In this document: one piece after another, positions 13,201 through 28,200 of the stretch | Layout: every line of letters begins with the position of its first letter | How positions within the stretch are numbered: position 1 is the stretch's first letter | Assembly (NCBI GenBank): GCA_951217055.1 | Contig: OX578276.1 | Coordinates: 16,599,430-16,663,429 of the forward strand | DNA from: Gerris lacustris | Lineage: Eukaryota > Arthropoda > Insecta > Hemiptera > Gerridae | DNA length: 64,000 bases | Reading direction: 5' to 3' | Position numbers and translations under genes: made by a program | The notes under the pieces: generated by a model | Told to the model about the DNA's origin: nothing | Database searches by the model: none | Seen by the model: only the letters and a program-made list of their open reading frames with translations

Positions 13201-16200
13201 GCCTTAGACAGCATCTCCTGATTACCCTTGACTTTGGCACACAGAGATAGAAGCTTCAATGTCACCTGAAGAAGTTGACGACTTCTCGTAACTTCCTTGA
13301 TCTGACCCAGTCGGTTGATAACGACCTGTAAGCAAAAATAACATAAAATAGTACCGCCATTAAAGTTTTTATTTTTTAAATTATAAAAATGCTTATTTTT
13401 TGTTCTCTTTAAAATAATTATTAATTCAAGAATGACAAGAGAACACACCTGAAGGCCCGAACATTCAGCTACAACATTGGCCATCTTGTAAAGTTCCTCG
13501 TTGTTGACTTCCTGCTGAGATTTGTTCTGCAAAGTTTCAACAAATTCTTCCGTAGCATCGCCAAGTAAACCTCTCATTCTGTAAACTACTCTCATAGAAT
13601 CACCTTCTCCACCTTCAGCTACCCAGATCTTCTTGTAAACCTAATAAACAAATTATACACAACAATTATATTACACAAGTAGTTTAAGAAGTAAGTCGTA
13701 GAACACTAAAACAACTATCAGCAATAAAGAGATATAAGGAGTTAAGTACAGTAGAACCTCAATAAGAAGTGTCTCAAGGGGATTAGGGAAACAGTCTTGT
13801 TATCGAGGTGCTTTGTTGAGGGTCGTGTTATCAAGGTTATTTTGGCTATTAGTCGTGTTATTGAGGTTACCGCCCATTAACCTTTCACGGTTTTCAAATA
13901 TAGACTTGTTCAAGGTCGACCCATTCCTGTGTAGAGTCGCGTTATAGAGGTTGACTTCTCAAAACGACTTGTTATAGAGGTTCAAAGTTACGTTGTGAAT
14001 TGGAAAAAATCCATGTTATAGAGGTTGTTTGGATAATAATAGTCGCGTTGTAGAGGTTAATTTAACATTATATGTTATATCTCAATGGGATTTGAAAATT
14101 GCACTTGTAATTGAGGTTGCTGTATTATTGAGGGTCGTGTAAGTGAAGTTCTACTGTATTGCTGTCTTGAAGATTGATAGTTTCTTGTACATTTAAACAT
14201 AAAAATAAATAACTTAGTATAGTCGTATTTCTTATTGACACCTTGTTCATGACATCTTATCAATAACTACACCTCAGTAGGTTAATGGCTACACCCAAGA
14301 ATCAAAATAGTTAAAAAGGCACGAATGTCAAGAAAAAGGTCTTTTAATAGAAGCAAAGATAATCATAACAGTTAGACTAGTGTTAGAATAATCTTAGTAC
14401 TTAGCAGAGTGCAACTGTGTGTAGCCTTAAGCGAGCACATCCAAGTATAGTGTGTGACAATGTGCCCCACCGACAAAAGTGACAATGTGCTGTTGAGAAA
14501 CTGTTAGGAAGGGTAAAAAAACTTCGAGAGTCTGCCTAGCAACATGGATCTGATCCAATTTGGGATTGGGATTTTTGGGAGACAGGTGTGCTGGGTCCAC
14601 ATTTTACTTTAGCTATCTCTAGAAGCAGGAATTTGTGTAGCCAAGTGGTTTAAGTGTTTAGTATACTTGTAAATAAGTATTCATAACTACTATATTAACT
14701 CTACCTCTAGTTATGAGTATATTAATAACAGTTTATAAATTAGTACTCTTATAAAATAATTTTATATTCTCTACAAAAATCTTAGGACCACCAAATCAAT
14801 TTCATTTTATGTAACTTACAAAAACACTGTATTACTGAATTTAGAAATTAAACGAAGCCCAAAATTAAAAAAATAATTGAATAGTGGAGAGCTGACAATA
14901 CCTCTTTGACAGGCAAGTCCAAGCTGATGATCTTGTTGTTGACTAGAAGCTCCATGCCGTTGTCATCCTCCAATAAGGCGACCAGTTCACAGTCGAGACA
15001 AATCTTGTTCTTCACATCCCTCATCAGCGGACCCATTCCTGGCTCGACACTCGAGTATGGGTTACCCAGCATACGACCCTGCAAGTCACAACATAATTCT
15101 CTATTAACTATGACATTAAAATAAATTTCATTACAAATAAGCTTTTCTTACCAATCATGTTATTAAAGAAAAAGCGATAAAAAATCAAAACTTATCTTTT
15201 TTTATTTAAAAATTATTTTTTATTTTAATTTCTAAACATGGATTGCCTCTATACTAGCCTTACTATTAGTCTTTCATCTGGCAGCTTAGATTGGCCAACC
15301 TATATGGAGAAAAAGAGTAAAGCCACTACGCCTACAAGAGGTACTCTGCCAGTTACATTTTTGCTCGAATAGTTGGCCCTACTGTCTAGATATCAAACTC
15401 TCATTGGCTCCTCCTACTTTTTTCTTAGCTTTTTTTTGAGTTGTGAAATTGACACATCAAAAACATCAATTTATCCTAATACAAACCTTAACCCTAAAAT
15501 ACTAAAGTTTGTCAGTTCCACAAAGGGTTAGTATCAAAGATTGGGTGTATACCCTGAGCTCTTCAGTGCACCAATTCCTGTTGCTGTAACAACAAAATTG
15601 ATTCTGTATCCATATTCATTACAGATTAGTGTTAAGCTAGGGACACACTTATGCCCAGCTTGGCCCAATAGTCATTCACAAATATTTGCTTCCCTCCGCT
15701 GTAATGAAACACCAGTGGCAAGGCTAGCCACAAACTGGACTAATGTTGCTTGGGATGGAAAGCTGCTCCATTGACTTGGGGTTGGGGATTAGAAGGTTGC
15801 TCATTCTCTTTGACCAACATTCCCATACCTTATAGCCTCCAATATTTGACAATCATTCCTAATAGAAGCGGCCTCGCTACTCGCCCAAGACTAACTTTGG
15901 AATGTACTTGGGAAAGCTCTGCTGAGATCATTATTTCGTTCAACGGAAAATTATATTTAGAGTAAAAAGTAAGACTAACCTGTAAGAAATCTTCCTGCTG
16001 TGGATCCTTGTCTAGGGTGAGGTAGAACTCTCCTACATCGTTCTCCTCAGGGTAGATGATGGAGCAGAGCCTCTCAAAAACAAACACAGGGGTCCTAACA
16101 TCTTGGGGGGAACATTTCTCTACTGTCTGGATGCAGATAGCCATGAATGCTTTCGTCTCCGCTTCCGTACCTACACACAAATAAAAATCACTTGACAATA

Positions 16201-19200
16201 GAACACTCTAGTTGTGATAGTTGCATGAATAAGAACATCTGTAAAGATGCAATAATCTTCTTATCTAAAAGATGCATAGATGTTTGAGTTTATCCTGCGA
16301 TGCAATAAAATGGATGGCGGTATGGACCTCAATCTTATCTAGGTTCCAATCTTTATATGTAGTTGTAGAGTGAGCAGTTTAAGATCAACTCTAAATCCTT
16401 CCTCCGTAGTATTAAGGGAAATGAGATCGGTGACTGGGATTAGGTTCCAGTTTGACCCTAATTTCACCCAAACCTGTTGTTGGCAGGCCACGTTGTGGAA
16501 TGAAAAATTGGCCCAACATAATTTAACAGTGAGGTACAAAATGATATATTTACCAGTAGTTATGTCTTCGAGTATTTCCAAGAGCATGTCCTGTGTAATA
16601 TCTATGAGACGAGTTCGCTGTACAACAAGAGTCCTAAGTGACAGGTACCCGCTGAGTACAGTACTGACGAGGCAGCCTTTGTAAGCCTGACGTATACCTT
16701 CTCTCTCTAGGAAAGAAGTCATCAGTTCTGTCAGGCTCTTAAGTGTGTAACCTGCAACAATAAAAAGTAACTTGTAGACTTATTTTCATAAAATACATAC
16801 CTTAAAATTTTGCATATAATACTCTATAATTTGCCCTAATACTAGGGTAAATTTAGGGCTGACATTTTAAGAAAATTAAAAACTCCCATGTAATACGCAC
16901 CCTACCGAAACAGGGAACATTTTATGATTGTGTGCATTGTACACAACATTCTAAATTTTTATTTATTTATTTTTATTGTTATTAAAGTATTTTTAAGAAA
17001 AAAAAACCACAAAAAACAATTAGAACCTAGTCTCTCTTTTAGCCCTTTCCTAATTTTAAATTTGTAATGTCTATGCATTTAATTTAGTGGGAGCCTAAAG
17101 TAAAATCTCTTCTCTACAATTTGTTTTGATTAAACCAATTTGCAATTCCCCTATTATTATTTATTCTATTATTTCTAAAATTAGGCTTTATTACACTCTT
17201 CCCCCTCCCATTTTTCAATTAAGGGTTCAATATTGAACACTTAGGGTTTTACAGTATGTTTACCTCTTTATCAAAATTTAAACTTCTATAATAAAAGTTC
17301 AGGGTGGGGTCAATGATCCCAGTAGTATTTTTACCAGGAGGATGTCAAATATTTGGGCCAAATTTGGTTCACATACCTAAAAAATAGAAGTGCCTATAAT
17401 GAAAATGCACAAAGTGTTACACCCTCAGTGACTTTTTGCATAGATAGATTTATTAATTACCTCCAGAATTATTTATTTATGAACTACTTCTAACTCTAAC
17501 CCACAATTATTCTGGAACCTAGGAGTCCATGATTGGTAATTTTGGTTCTAAATGTGCCATAAGCTACACTGAGCGAACTGTAACAGTTAATTTTTAATCT
17601 GACAAACAACCTATTACAATAGCAGCGATCATTACAAAAAATAGTTTACCTTGTGATAAGTCCGAGGTAAGGGTAGTTTTTTCTAATTTGTGTAAATATT
17701 CTATTTCACTTGATATGAGCTTGGCTATGTTGAGGAGGACTCCTCTCAGGGCAAGGTATTCCTTCCAAGGTGGCTCTTTAATTAGATTTTCAAATAATTC
17801 TAGGAACTCTGCACTACTCTCTCCTGACACTTCATTCAAAAATCCAGTCAGTAGGTTTACCAACTATAACAAAAAGAAAAACAAATAATAAAAATAATTG
17901 TAAATAAAATGTTTAATATGTCTAAATTTAGGAGAGTGAATCGGAGATTGACAATATTAATAGAAACAACTAGAGGTCGACCAAGAAGTCATGGAAATGA
18001 GAGGAGTGCGCTAGTGTCGTCATGTATAGTCAGTTTTTAATAAAATAGACCATTGTCAAAAAACACAGTGTTGTTCTTTTGTTATTAATAATTTTATTTT
18101 TGATAACTTCTATATTTTTTGCTACAGGCAACACTGTACCTGATAAGAAATCACCAATAATATACGATAATATCTTTATATTATTATTTATTGATTATTC
18201 ATAATAATATTCATTAAATCTAAATCGATTTTCTTCTTTCTGGATCAATTTTTTTTTCCTCTTTATTTCTGAGTTTGATGTGTTACTTTTTTATTTCTGG
18301 ATTTTAGTTGTTACTTTTTTGTGAATTATTTTTTTACTATTACCTCTCTCGGCTTGTTTTTGGCAATTTTCTCTTAAGTAAATTAAATTTCCTGGTATTA
18401 ATAAAAACATGGATAATAACACGAATTCAAAATTAGGAAGAAAGACTCTTCACAGTCAAGGACGTGAAATAGTTTACAATGTGTATTTGTATTTTAAACA
18501 CAACAACATTGGCGGGAGTGGCAGTTCAACAACAGAAGTACCTATCCATACAGATATTAATTGTCATGGAGTGCAATCATTTTTATAATAACAAATACAT
18601 ATAATAAGTTAATATTATTAAGTTACATATTATAATAAGTTTGTTCCAATCCCGTTATTTTTAGCGTCCTTTGCATTTGCATCATCCCGTGGATTTGTGG
18701 ATCGTACACAAATCATTTAGGATAGTTGTGACTATAATTTGTACTGTATAAAAACAAACAAAACAGGAAACCTAACAGATTGGGAACCTTGCTGTTGTTA
18801 TTCTTGAGATTTGACATAACTGCGCATGTCATACAAACTGGAAATGGGTATTGTCTTAGCACCCGACTGTACTGACTTCGGCACTACTCGGAAGTTCCAA
18901 TTTTAAACGAAGTTAAGCTTTCCGTTTCTCCCGTGTTCATGACTTCTTGGCCGACCTCTAACTTAATTAAACTTAACTGCAACAAATCATACTCACACAA
19001 TAAATCTAATAAAAAGGAAGGATGACAAACCTGTTTCTTCCTGTTGGGTTCTTGACAGAGGGATTCTATTATATTACAGGTGACTTGACGAGCTAGTCGG
19101 GACGAAGGGTTAAACAAAACGTTCTTAATCCACGAGGTTTTAGCAAGATCCAGCGATATGACGGACTTCTCTCTCCACTTCCGGGCAAATTTCTCCTGCA

Positions 19201-22200
19201 AGAAGTACTCCCTATTCTCCTTCTGCAACAATTTATTCAACAAATTGTAGAAATTATAAAAGATTATAAAATTATAAGGTACATCTTCAATCAAATTCCG
19301 CTTTTGTCAATGCTGGTAAGGGTGATGTATTATTTACCTTTGATCTTGTAGGTATTTGCTCAGCCTCAGAAGAACTGGTGGTTGAGGTGGAAGGCTGTGG
19401 ATCCCCTGTAGAAGAGGATGTAGCAGTAGATACTGTTGTCGAACTCGTACTAGTTGTAGATGATAATCTCTTCTTAGGCATACGTTTCCTCCAACTTCTA
19501 AAAGAGTGGTCTCTCTTACCCATCAACCAGCTACCGATATCTACAAATATACCACTAGACGGCCTCACAGTGGCCACATCTTCTGTAACTTTATCCTGCA
19601 ATTAAAAAAAATACCCAAATTAACAATTTATAAAACTCAAATAATGATATTACACTTCCATATAATCACAAAAGAACCCTATTGCTCTGGTGCTGGGGAA
19701 AAATCTAAATATTAACACCCTCTTGGAAATCAAACGTGAAATACTTGTCTATTAATAATTGTAATGAAATATTTACCTTGTTTTTCTTAGATCCAGGAGG
19801 CTCTGGCTTGATTAATCTTTGGAATATATTAAGGCATGGAAGCGTGATAGACTCCAGGACTACTGGAGAAACATGACCACCTGAACACGATACCAGGAAC
19901 AAATGCATAACACACCTGTAATCAAAACAAAATTTATTAATATAGAAAAACAAATAGCCATACCACCAACTATAATGGACATCAATTCTGGTAGTAAGGA
20001 TTATCAATATACATTAAAGGTTTAACTAGGTTTAAACCAAATATTTTTTAAAAAAGTTTTATTGGTATGTAAACTTTTTTGTTGTTAAATTCGTTTCAGA
20101 CATCAGGGAACATTTTAGGTGCGTCGGATTGTTGCTCAATTTTTGCGAACCAACATATCTTAAAAACTACTCGTCAGATTTGATTGAAATTTAGATGGTA
20201 GAATTAGCCCATTGTTGGTCCCATATAAGTTTCAACCTTCTGTACCCATTTGTTTCTCTGCCACATGTGCACAAACATACATTTATTTACACCTATATCT
20301 TCAAAAGAATTTGGTTCAATCTGAATTTTATGAAGTTTTTATGGTTGTCCACCGCACGTCATAGGGCCGAAGAAAGTCGAAAAGATTTATACGTGTGACA
20401 GGGAGTTAGGAAAGTACAGGAGGTTGCCATTAAGCCTATCAAGTGTATTAAGGTACCTAACTTCTAGTCTACCCACCCTTCCCCTCACGATCGGCTACCT
20501 GCCCCCCCGTCTTACTTTGTCAATTTCAGATTATTTTTTAACCACCTCCAACACCGCGAAGCGAACCTGGGGGACATTTTATGTCGGTAGTTTGCGTAGA
20601 GCGAAAACATGAAAATGTCTCACTGTCTTGTAGACTCGTATGCAAGAAGTATTTTGTTGTTTTTTTTTATTTTTTTTTTAATGTTGCGTCTACTAACAGA
20701 TACAACACCTTAAAATAATGCTTCAGGTATTTCATTAGAAATATGGATTCTACTACAAGAGAAATTAAACTTTAAAATTCCTTAAATGAGACTTACTCTT
20801 AACTGCAGCCTAGATTTAGAGGCACTTCTTTAGACTATTATCCCCTAATAAAAACAGAAGTGTGATATTTCTTTGTCCCAAAGTACATTGGACTAAACAT
20901 TCCTTTCTCTGAATAATTATTTAGTTGAAGTCATTTATATTCTAAAACAACATAGGGGAGTAACAATCTAAAGAAGTACCGATTTAATCTATTTTAGTTT
21001 GTAAACCACAACTGCCTTCATCTTTATCTGTGGTATTCCAGCAGTATACCATTAAAGTTAAAATAGAGTAAATATTGACCTAAGTTTAAGTTCCCAGCAA
21101 GAGTCCTCCTTGTTAACGAGGGCAGCCAGAAGGTTCATCTCAGGCCTGACAGCTGCAGCAAGCTCTGGACTAGCAAGGTGACCACACAATGTCATCCTTA
21201 TCCTGTTCATTATGAGGCAACAGATCTCGTTGGTTGCGTCCGGGTTATCTCCTACAATGACACAGATCAATCCTCTAACCTCCTCCTGAATCTAAATTAA
21301 CAAAATGCGCACGTTAGCTAAAAATATAACAACACAACAAGTACAGTGCAAGACCTCTAAAATCTTTTAATACAAAATAGAATCACAAAGAATCAGGATT
21401 TATCAAATACAGCTAGAAAATCTATGAACTCGACAGACAAGGTGACAATTCTTGCTTAAATATTTCTAGTTCTTCTTGAACTACATCTTTCTTGAAAGTA
21501 ATATGTTTTAGATTGACTCTTCAACCCATATTTTCAGCAAGAAAAGTAGAAAATAAGCAGATAGAAACATTCTAAGTCAGTGATATTATGTTAGTTCTAT
21601 GTCCATGATACATTTCTATGTCTTTGAGAGATCAGTGTTCTCTTTAAACATCAACATAATTATTCAAATTTAAGAAATAAATTCCCCGATTATTGTTAGT
21701 TTTTGTATTCAGGAAGAATGCTTAAAGGGTTTGGACACATTTTTTAGGAGAAATTTTGGTGCTAAAAACACACTATTGGCAGTAAAAAGCACAATAGTCA
21801 TAAATATTTTTATTTTTTATGAGCTATCATTTGATACCCATCTTGAAAATTAAAAACTTTTTTTGAGCTTTGCACATTTTTGTGCATCACACATGCGCAC
21901 ATTAAATGTTTTACTCCTCAATATTTTCTCTATGTGTAGGTCAAAAAAGTTACGCTAGTACTTAAAATTTCACATCTCTGGCGTGAACGGTTCAGGGGAT
22001 ATAAACAAAAAAACGACGGACAGACAGACACATCACTATTGGCATAAGGGTTTGTAGGATGATCTACGAAACCCAAAATATCAACTATATGACAGCTGGT
22101 GTTGGTGGGAAGATTGCTAAAATAGTGTAGCCAGGTTCTGCTCAGACAGTGGAATCACAGAACAAAACCTCTCTCCCTAGAGTTGTGATGGAGGAAGTAT

Positions 22201-25200
22201 CAAGGTAAACGAACTACTTGTGAATATGTAGTGATTATATTTCAGTCTATTTAATAATTTCTTATGATCAAATATGTAAATTAAATTCACTATGAATCTT
22301 AAGAAGAACACTATTTATGGTGTAAGGAGGGAGAGCCAGCGTGGCCGTGTGGGTTAAACCACGTCTGCTCGGCCATCACTGAATCATGAGTGGAACGAGA
22401 CGGGGTTCGATTCCTAGCCGTGACGCTCTGACTTATATGGCTCATTGATCACATCATACTCGCTTCGGCGGTACTATGTACAGAGGTATGATGTGTGAAG
22501 TGGCTGGAACTCTCTACCGCGGGGCGTAAAAAGCGCCTAAGTGATGGCCTAATTGCAAGGTTCGAACAAGTGGTTCGTCCTACCCGTTCTAGTAGAAAGT
22601 ACTAGACTACTACTACTACTATGGTGTAAGGAACCCTCTTGGTTGAATTACAGTTAATAGCATCTACTATTAACACTAGTTGGTCTCAATTGACTTAAAC
22701 ATTGAAATATACACGGAAAGTAAGAGGGAAATAAATGTATTACAAAAAGAAAAAAACTACATGTAGAGTGTTTACCTGTGGCATGCCTCTTCTCAGATTG
22801 TTCTCCATTAGTTCATGTACAAGACCTATCTTAGCGAAGGTGTTCCTAGAGGTGGGGTTGACTGCTAGAGCCCTCAACAATACCAAACAGTGCTCTGTGG
22901 TGGCACTACAGCACCCGTAGCACTTGGAGAAAAGAGCTTCAGGTTCTGATTCAGGTTCTTCTCTTACTATAGTCTCGGCAATATGACCCTCGCTCGCCGC
23001 TAACTCTGTCCTGTCATATTCCATTAACTTCTTCCGACATGCCAGTACTTTCTGCACAAATAAAATTACACACATTAGTAAATAGATACTAAAAAGTAAA
23101 TAAAAAAAAAAAGGGATAGAATATTACACCACTAAAATCATACGGTTGTCCACACTTTCTTAAAAAAAATAACATTACATGATAATTTCAAATTTTCTAC
23201 ATTGGAAGTTAGTTTGTTATCTTATAACTACATACATACTCTCCAGTTCACTTAGAATGGTATTGGGACATCTAAAAAATGGTGAATTTACTACTGTGCA
23301 AAGTGGCTATCATTTAGAAACTTTAGAGCAGATAAGAGCAACCATTTTTTTTATACAATAGGATAAACATTTTAAACTTAATTATTAATACATGAAATAA
23401 TCCATGGTGGAACAGTCTATGGATAGTTTCGGCCAGCCAAAGGGATTATGCAACTATAAATTTAAAGGATACATGGGGTTGACGAGTTGCTCCCTCCACA
23501 CCAGCTGTATACACCATATAATTAACTTTACTTAATTGAAGTGGCATTCATATCACAATGCTGTGAGAACACAGGGCTCACCTAGAGTAGAACTTCTTCA
23601 TAGGCCATACAGAATATAATGCTTGCACTAATTACTCGGTTACAACAGTCCCCAATATAGTAGTAAAAGGTTTCATATAAGACTTTTAGAAACTTTGGCC
23701 GAATTAAAGTTTGTGGACAAATTTTGCAAGTTTGATTTTAATATTAAATCTTGTTTCTGACACTTTTTGATAGTAAAATCTGTATTATTATTATTATTAT
23801 AATAGAATATTGAATTATAAGAAGGGTTAAATACCTGAATGATCCTAGATAGGTCATCAAAGGAAGTTTTACAATCAGTGCAGTATCTCTGAGCTAGTAG
23901 CTGGATGTGCCGGTTCACCATCGTAGAGTTGTTTGAGCTAGTATTGTTGGAATTATTCGTTGTGCTAGTAGTAGTGCTACCTTCTTCTGCTCTGCGCTCA
24001 TTCTTATGCTCACCAATTTTCAAAAGCAACATCTAAAAAAAAAAAAAAAAAAGTTATACATATTAAGACACTGTTTTCTATAAGATAAAATAATATTAAA
24101 CAACCAAATGCCCTGAAAAGTTACTCTTGTTTGACCAAGGAAGGAGCTAATATAGAAGATTAAAACGTGTTCTCTTATAATTATCTAATAATATTATTGC
24201 ACATGTAAGGTTTTTTATCTGTGTTGTTAACAATAAAGATTAATTTATGATCTTAACTCAACAAAAAACAATATATTCAGTTCTGAGCTTTTCAAATTAA
24301 ACCTCCTGTACAAACATTCTCAACTTATTCAACGAGCAGCCAAGATGCACCTTGAGTTACTGGGCAAGATGCATCTTGAGTTACTGGGCAAGATGCATCT
24401 TGAGTTACTGGGCAAGATGCATCTTGAGTTACTGGGCAAGATGCAGGGTCAAATTGTAAAACCCACGCATTCTCTCTACAGGACAACTCAGTGCTTTGTC
24501 TATCAGACAAGATATTTCATCTTCTACATAGGTCAGGTCAGTTTGGGTTTTTGTTTCCACACACTGTTGGAGTGCTAATTTAGTTGTGTAGTCAAAGAGT
24601 GTAATCAAAGAAACTTGGAATTGGTTTTCAAACTCTTTTATTGACATTATCAATATATTAACACAGAATATGAATACATTATTATATTTAACTAGACATG
24701 TGCTGGGCTACAATGTGTGCTAAATCATAGTAAATCTAGGCTAGCTTACTATCTGTTTCTCATACTTAAGATTTTTAATTTTTATTATTTAGAAAGGGAC
24801 TTCAGTCCTTAAAATATTCTAAAAGTTTCAAGAAGTTTTGCAACTAAGGTTCTCAAGGAGAATTTAAAAACCCCCTTTTCACCTTCCTAATTTTAAAACT
24901 GTAGGAGAAAGTATTTTTTGAATTTCGGAGATCTAAATCATTAAAGCAATCTCTGTGACAAAATTCCTAATTACAGGTTTAGAGGTTCCCAAGATCTAAT
25001 GATTGTTAAGTGGAATTCAGCATTACAAGTAGCACATTAATGGCAGTCATCTTAAAAATGAGAGAGGATTAGGGGATGAAACCAAATCAGTATTCTGATC
25101 AGGAGAGTGACAAATATACGTGCCAAGTTTAGGGTTCTCTAACGCCTCTGTAAAAAACTCTTTTTACAAACTTACACAGAGAATAACACTCGAGCCCAGA

Positions 25201-28200
25201 AATAGACCTGACAACACTTCAGAGTACTCTTTTTAGTTGCGTCACACCCCTCACTAAACATCTGTTAAAGACTGTCTTTGACATCACTAAAACTTCTTTA
25301 TACCACTAAATAAACCATATATTCACTTATTTTGTTATGTTGCCCACAAAGTTCAGAACACAAACACAAAAAACAATTTATGACTAAAAAAAAACAGGTT
25401 CATCTCTTTTCGGAATGAATATTTTTAACCAGTAAACAAATAAAGTGACTTAACATGTTATGGAATAAAACATTACACTAACATTCCACACAACAACTAT
25501 TTTTTTCTTGTTGGAGTTTTAAGTGTAACGGCCTACAAACTTAGCACAAACTAACATTCTTTTGGGTGAAATTTTGGCGCTAAAAACGCAATATTGGTGG
25601 TAAAAAGAACAATACTCATAAAATGTTATACATTTTTGTAATTCAACTTCCTAGTGTGAATAGTTGGGGGATATGAACCAAAGTACGACGGACGGACAGA
25701 CATATCACCCTTTGAATAAGGGTTACGAGGATGATCTCTAAAAAGAGGACTTTTAAGTCTCTTGGATAAACCTAAAGATCTGTAAGTCCTAAATCTGAGC
25801 AAGAGATGCTCACATGCTAAGATGGTTACTGGTTTATGTTACAAGGTGAAAATGTAAAAAGGTTTCAATCAAATATTGACCAATTTTCTAAGGTAAGCCA
25901 AATTATAGTTAATTCTATAATGGTTACCTCAAGAGTAGGTTTGTGACCAAGAAGCTGTTTATAAACCCTATCGGCTTTCTCCAGGTACGAGTTAATCGAC
26001 GCTACCGTTTTCTTCCGATCTTCGTCATTCTCTATAGGATCTACCGCACAGCAAGCCCTTCCAGTTAGTGTAAAGTCAAATTTAGCATACTTGCAGAAAC
26101 CACAGGCATGGCACAAGAACGGATCCTTTTCGTCGTAATTAATAGCTCTGTAAAACAAAATAATATTTCAATTATTAAAGTTTTAGTTCTACAAAAAATA
26201 AATATAAAATCATACTTATAGAAATTAAAACATGATTTAAAAAATATAATGTGAAGTTATTTTAATATAAATTGATAATAGCAAGGATCATTCATAAGTA
26301 AAATTTTTGAATTTACTGACAATTTTGAAACATTTATTTCCTTCTTGAAGGTTTCTTGAGATGATGACTTAGATTAGGCTTTGATAAGTATATAAAATAC
26401 ATAGATTTAAAGAGATCTCACCTGCACTTATGGCACTGGAAAACATTTTCGCCGCAGTTTGCACAGACACCAGGGTTAGCCGGAACTGAAGAACTGCACC
26501 TTGGACATTGAAGCGTTTCAGACGAGGCCTGTAAGTTCTCGTAGAAATCAGAATACTCTATCATCAGATTACATGCTACTATCGGCAGAGGGAATTCCAC
26601 TTTCACTTCCGTCTGACCTGAAGATAGGCTGACTTTCTTCGCTTTGTGCCACATAGCTGTTCAACAGATAATTAACAAATGTTGTTACATATTAACATTA
26701 AACTTTTATTTATTTATTTTGATTATAAAATTGACAATATTAGAGTCTCCTAAATGACTCACATAAAAAAAACAGGGCACTCATCAAAAAATAAATTAAA
26801 AAAGATTCCGTGTAGAAGTTGAGTTGGAGGATAGTAATTAGCTAGAAGTAAATGGAAAGGAAGAAACCACTTGTATAAAGCTAGAAATTAGACCACTTAT
26901 TTGGGCTCTGTTTGCTAACCCCATATGAAGTCAAGCCACTTCACACACCAATATACCTCCAAAGCAAATAAGGTGTGATCAATAATGAGCCATGTAAATC
27001 AAAGTGCTTAGTCACGGGATTGAACCCTAGACCTCCCCTTTCATTCAAGAAGGGTGAGCAAAAGTGACCACCTTTACTCTGAACTCCGTGAAAGAGGATT
27101 ACACCTCAAGTCCTGCACTGATTATTTCTCCTTCACATTTCTACTCACTGCAGCATTGGACGTGGTCAGTACTTGGATGGGTGACTGTTCTGAACTAACT
27201 GATTTATTATCATTCTTCAAAAATAACCTTATTTTTAATAGCTATATTTTATTTAATTATTTGAAGTTTGGCGGCAATTTGACAGATGTAAACAAACTTT
27301 GACGTCATCAAAATTATCGCATTAATAAAAATAATTATATTCGCTTATAACATTTAAACTAATTAAGGAAACTTTATCTTTTTTTTTATATTTGTTCCAT
27401 AATTTTTTCCGGTTCTAAAGATATGCTATATGTCAAAACCTATTTATACTTTCGGTATTATTAACCGTCAAAGTTTAAAAATTGATGAAATTTGGTGGGC
27501 TTGTTTGTCATACAGAGAGGTACATTCGTGCCAAATTTCAACTCGATCAGGACCATAATCGATTTATTACGATTTTTTTAATTTTTTGCTGACTCAGCAA
27601 ACTGGGTTCAAGATGGCAGAAAAAGTTGATTTACTGGGCGGCACAACTACAGGTTAGGACTGATTTTTCTGCCAAGTTTCAACTCTCTAGGTTAAATACC
27701 TTGGGCGCTACGATGATAACACACATACGTACGTCATGCTGAAAACCACTCAGGAGGTCTTGAAAACACCTAAAACGGATAATTCCGTTGAAATCTCGAA
27801 AAAAACAATTTTTTGGTGAAAACAATACTTTTCCTACTATTAGTAGTGAGGAAAAGTAAAAAACGAATAAAATATCAAAGCTTTTCATACCTGGTTTGTT
27901 TTTGAGTTCTACGACAGCTTGTACACTCCTGTTGTTGTAGTAGATGTTCATGGTTCGAACCATTTTAGCTCTCTTAAGATCGGTAATCCGCAGTGTGATC
28001 TTGCTTATAGTATGGCTGCTAACTAATTTGACAATTTGAGTTGTCGTGGTAAACTTCGAATCAATCTGTAACAAATAAATAGTAAAATATTTGAAATCAA
28101 TTAGAATTTTGTCTGCCTGCCTTACTTCTGCCCTAGGGCTCTTCTTGAGATCTCTCTTCATTAGGTAGCCATTTTTCTCTTTCTACTTAAAGCACCAATG

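Noticed and set aside
16370..16684. Plus-strand ORF of 104 codons
   Set aside because: Overlaps UBR4 exon 35 in antisense and runs into its intron; a shadow of the real exon.
23179..23361. Plus-strand ORF of 60 codons in a UBR4 intron
   Set aside because: Random-looking composition, no similarity, no promoter context.
24325..24510. Minus-strand ORF with repeated DASCPVTQ
   Set aside because: It is a translation of the 24-bp tandem repeat within an intron.
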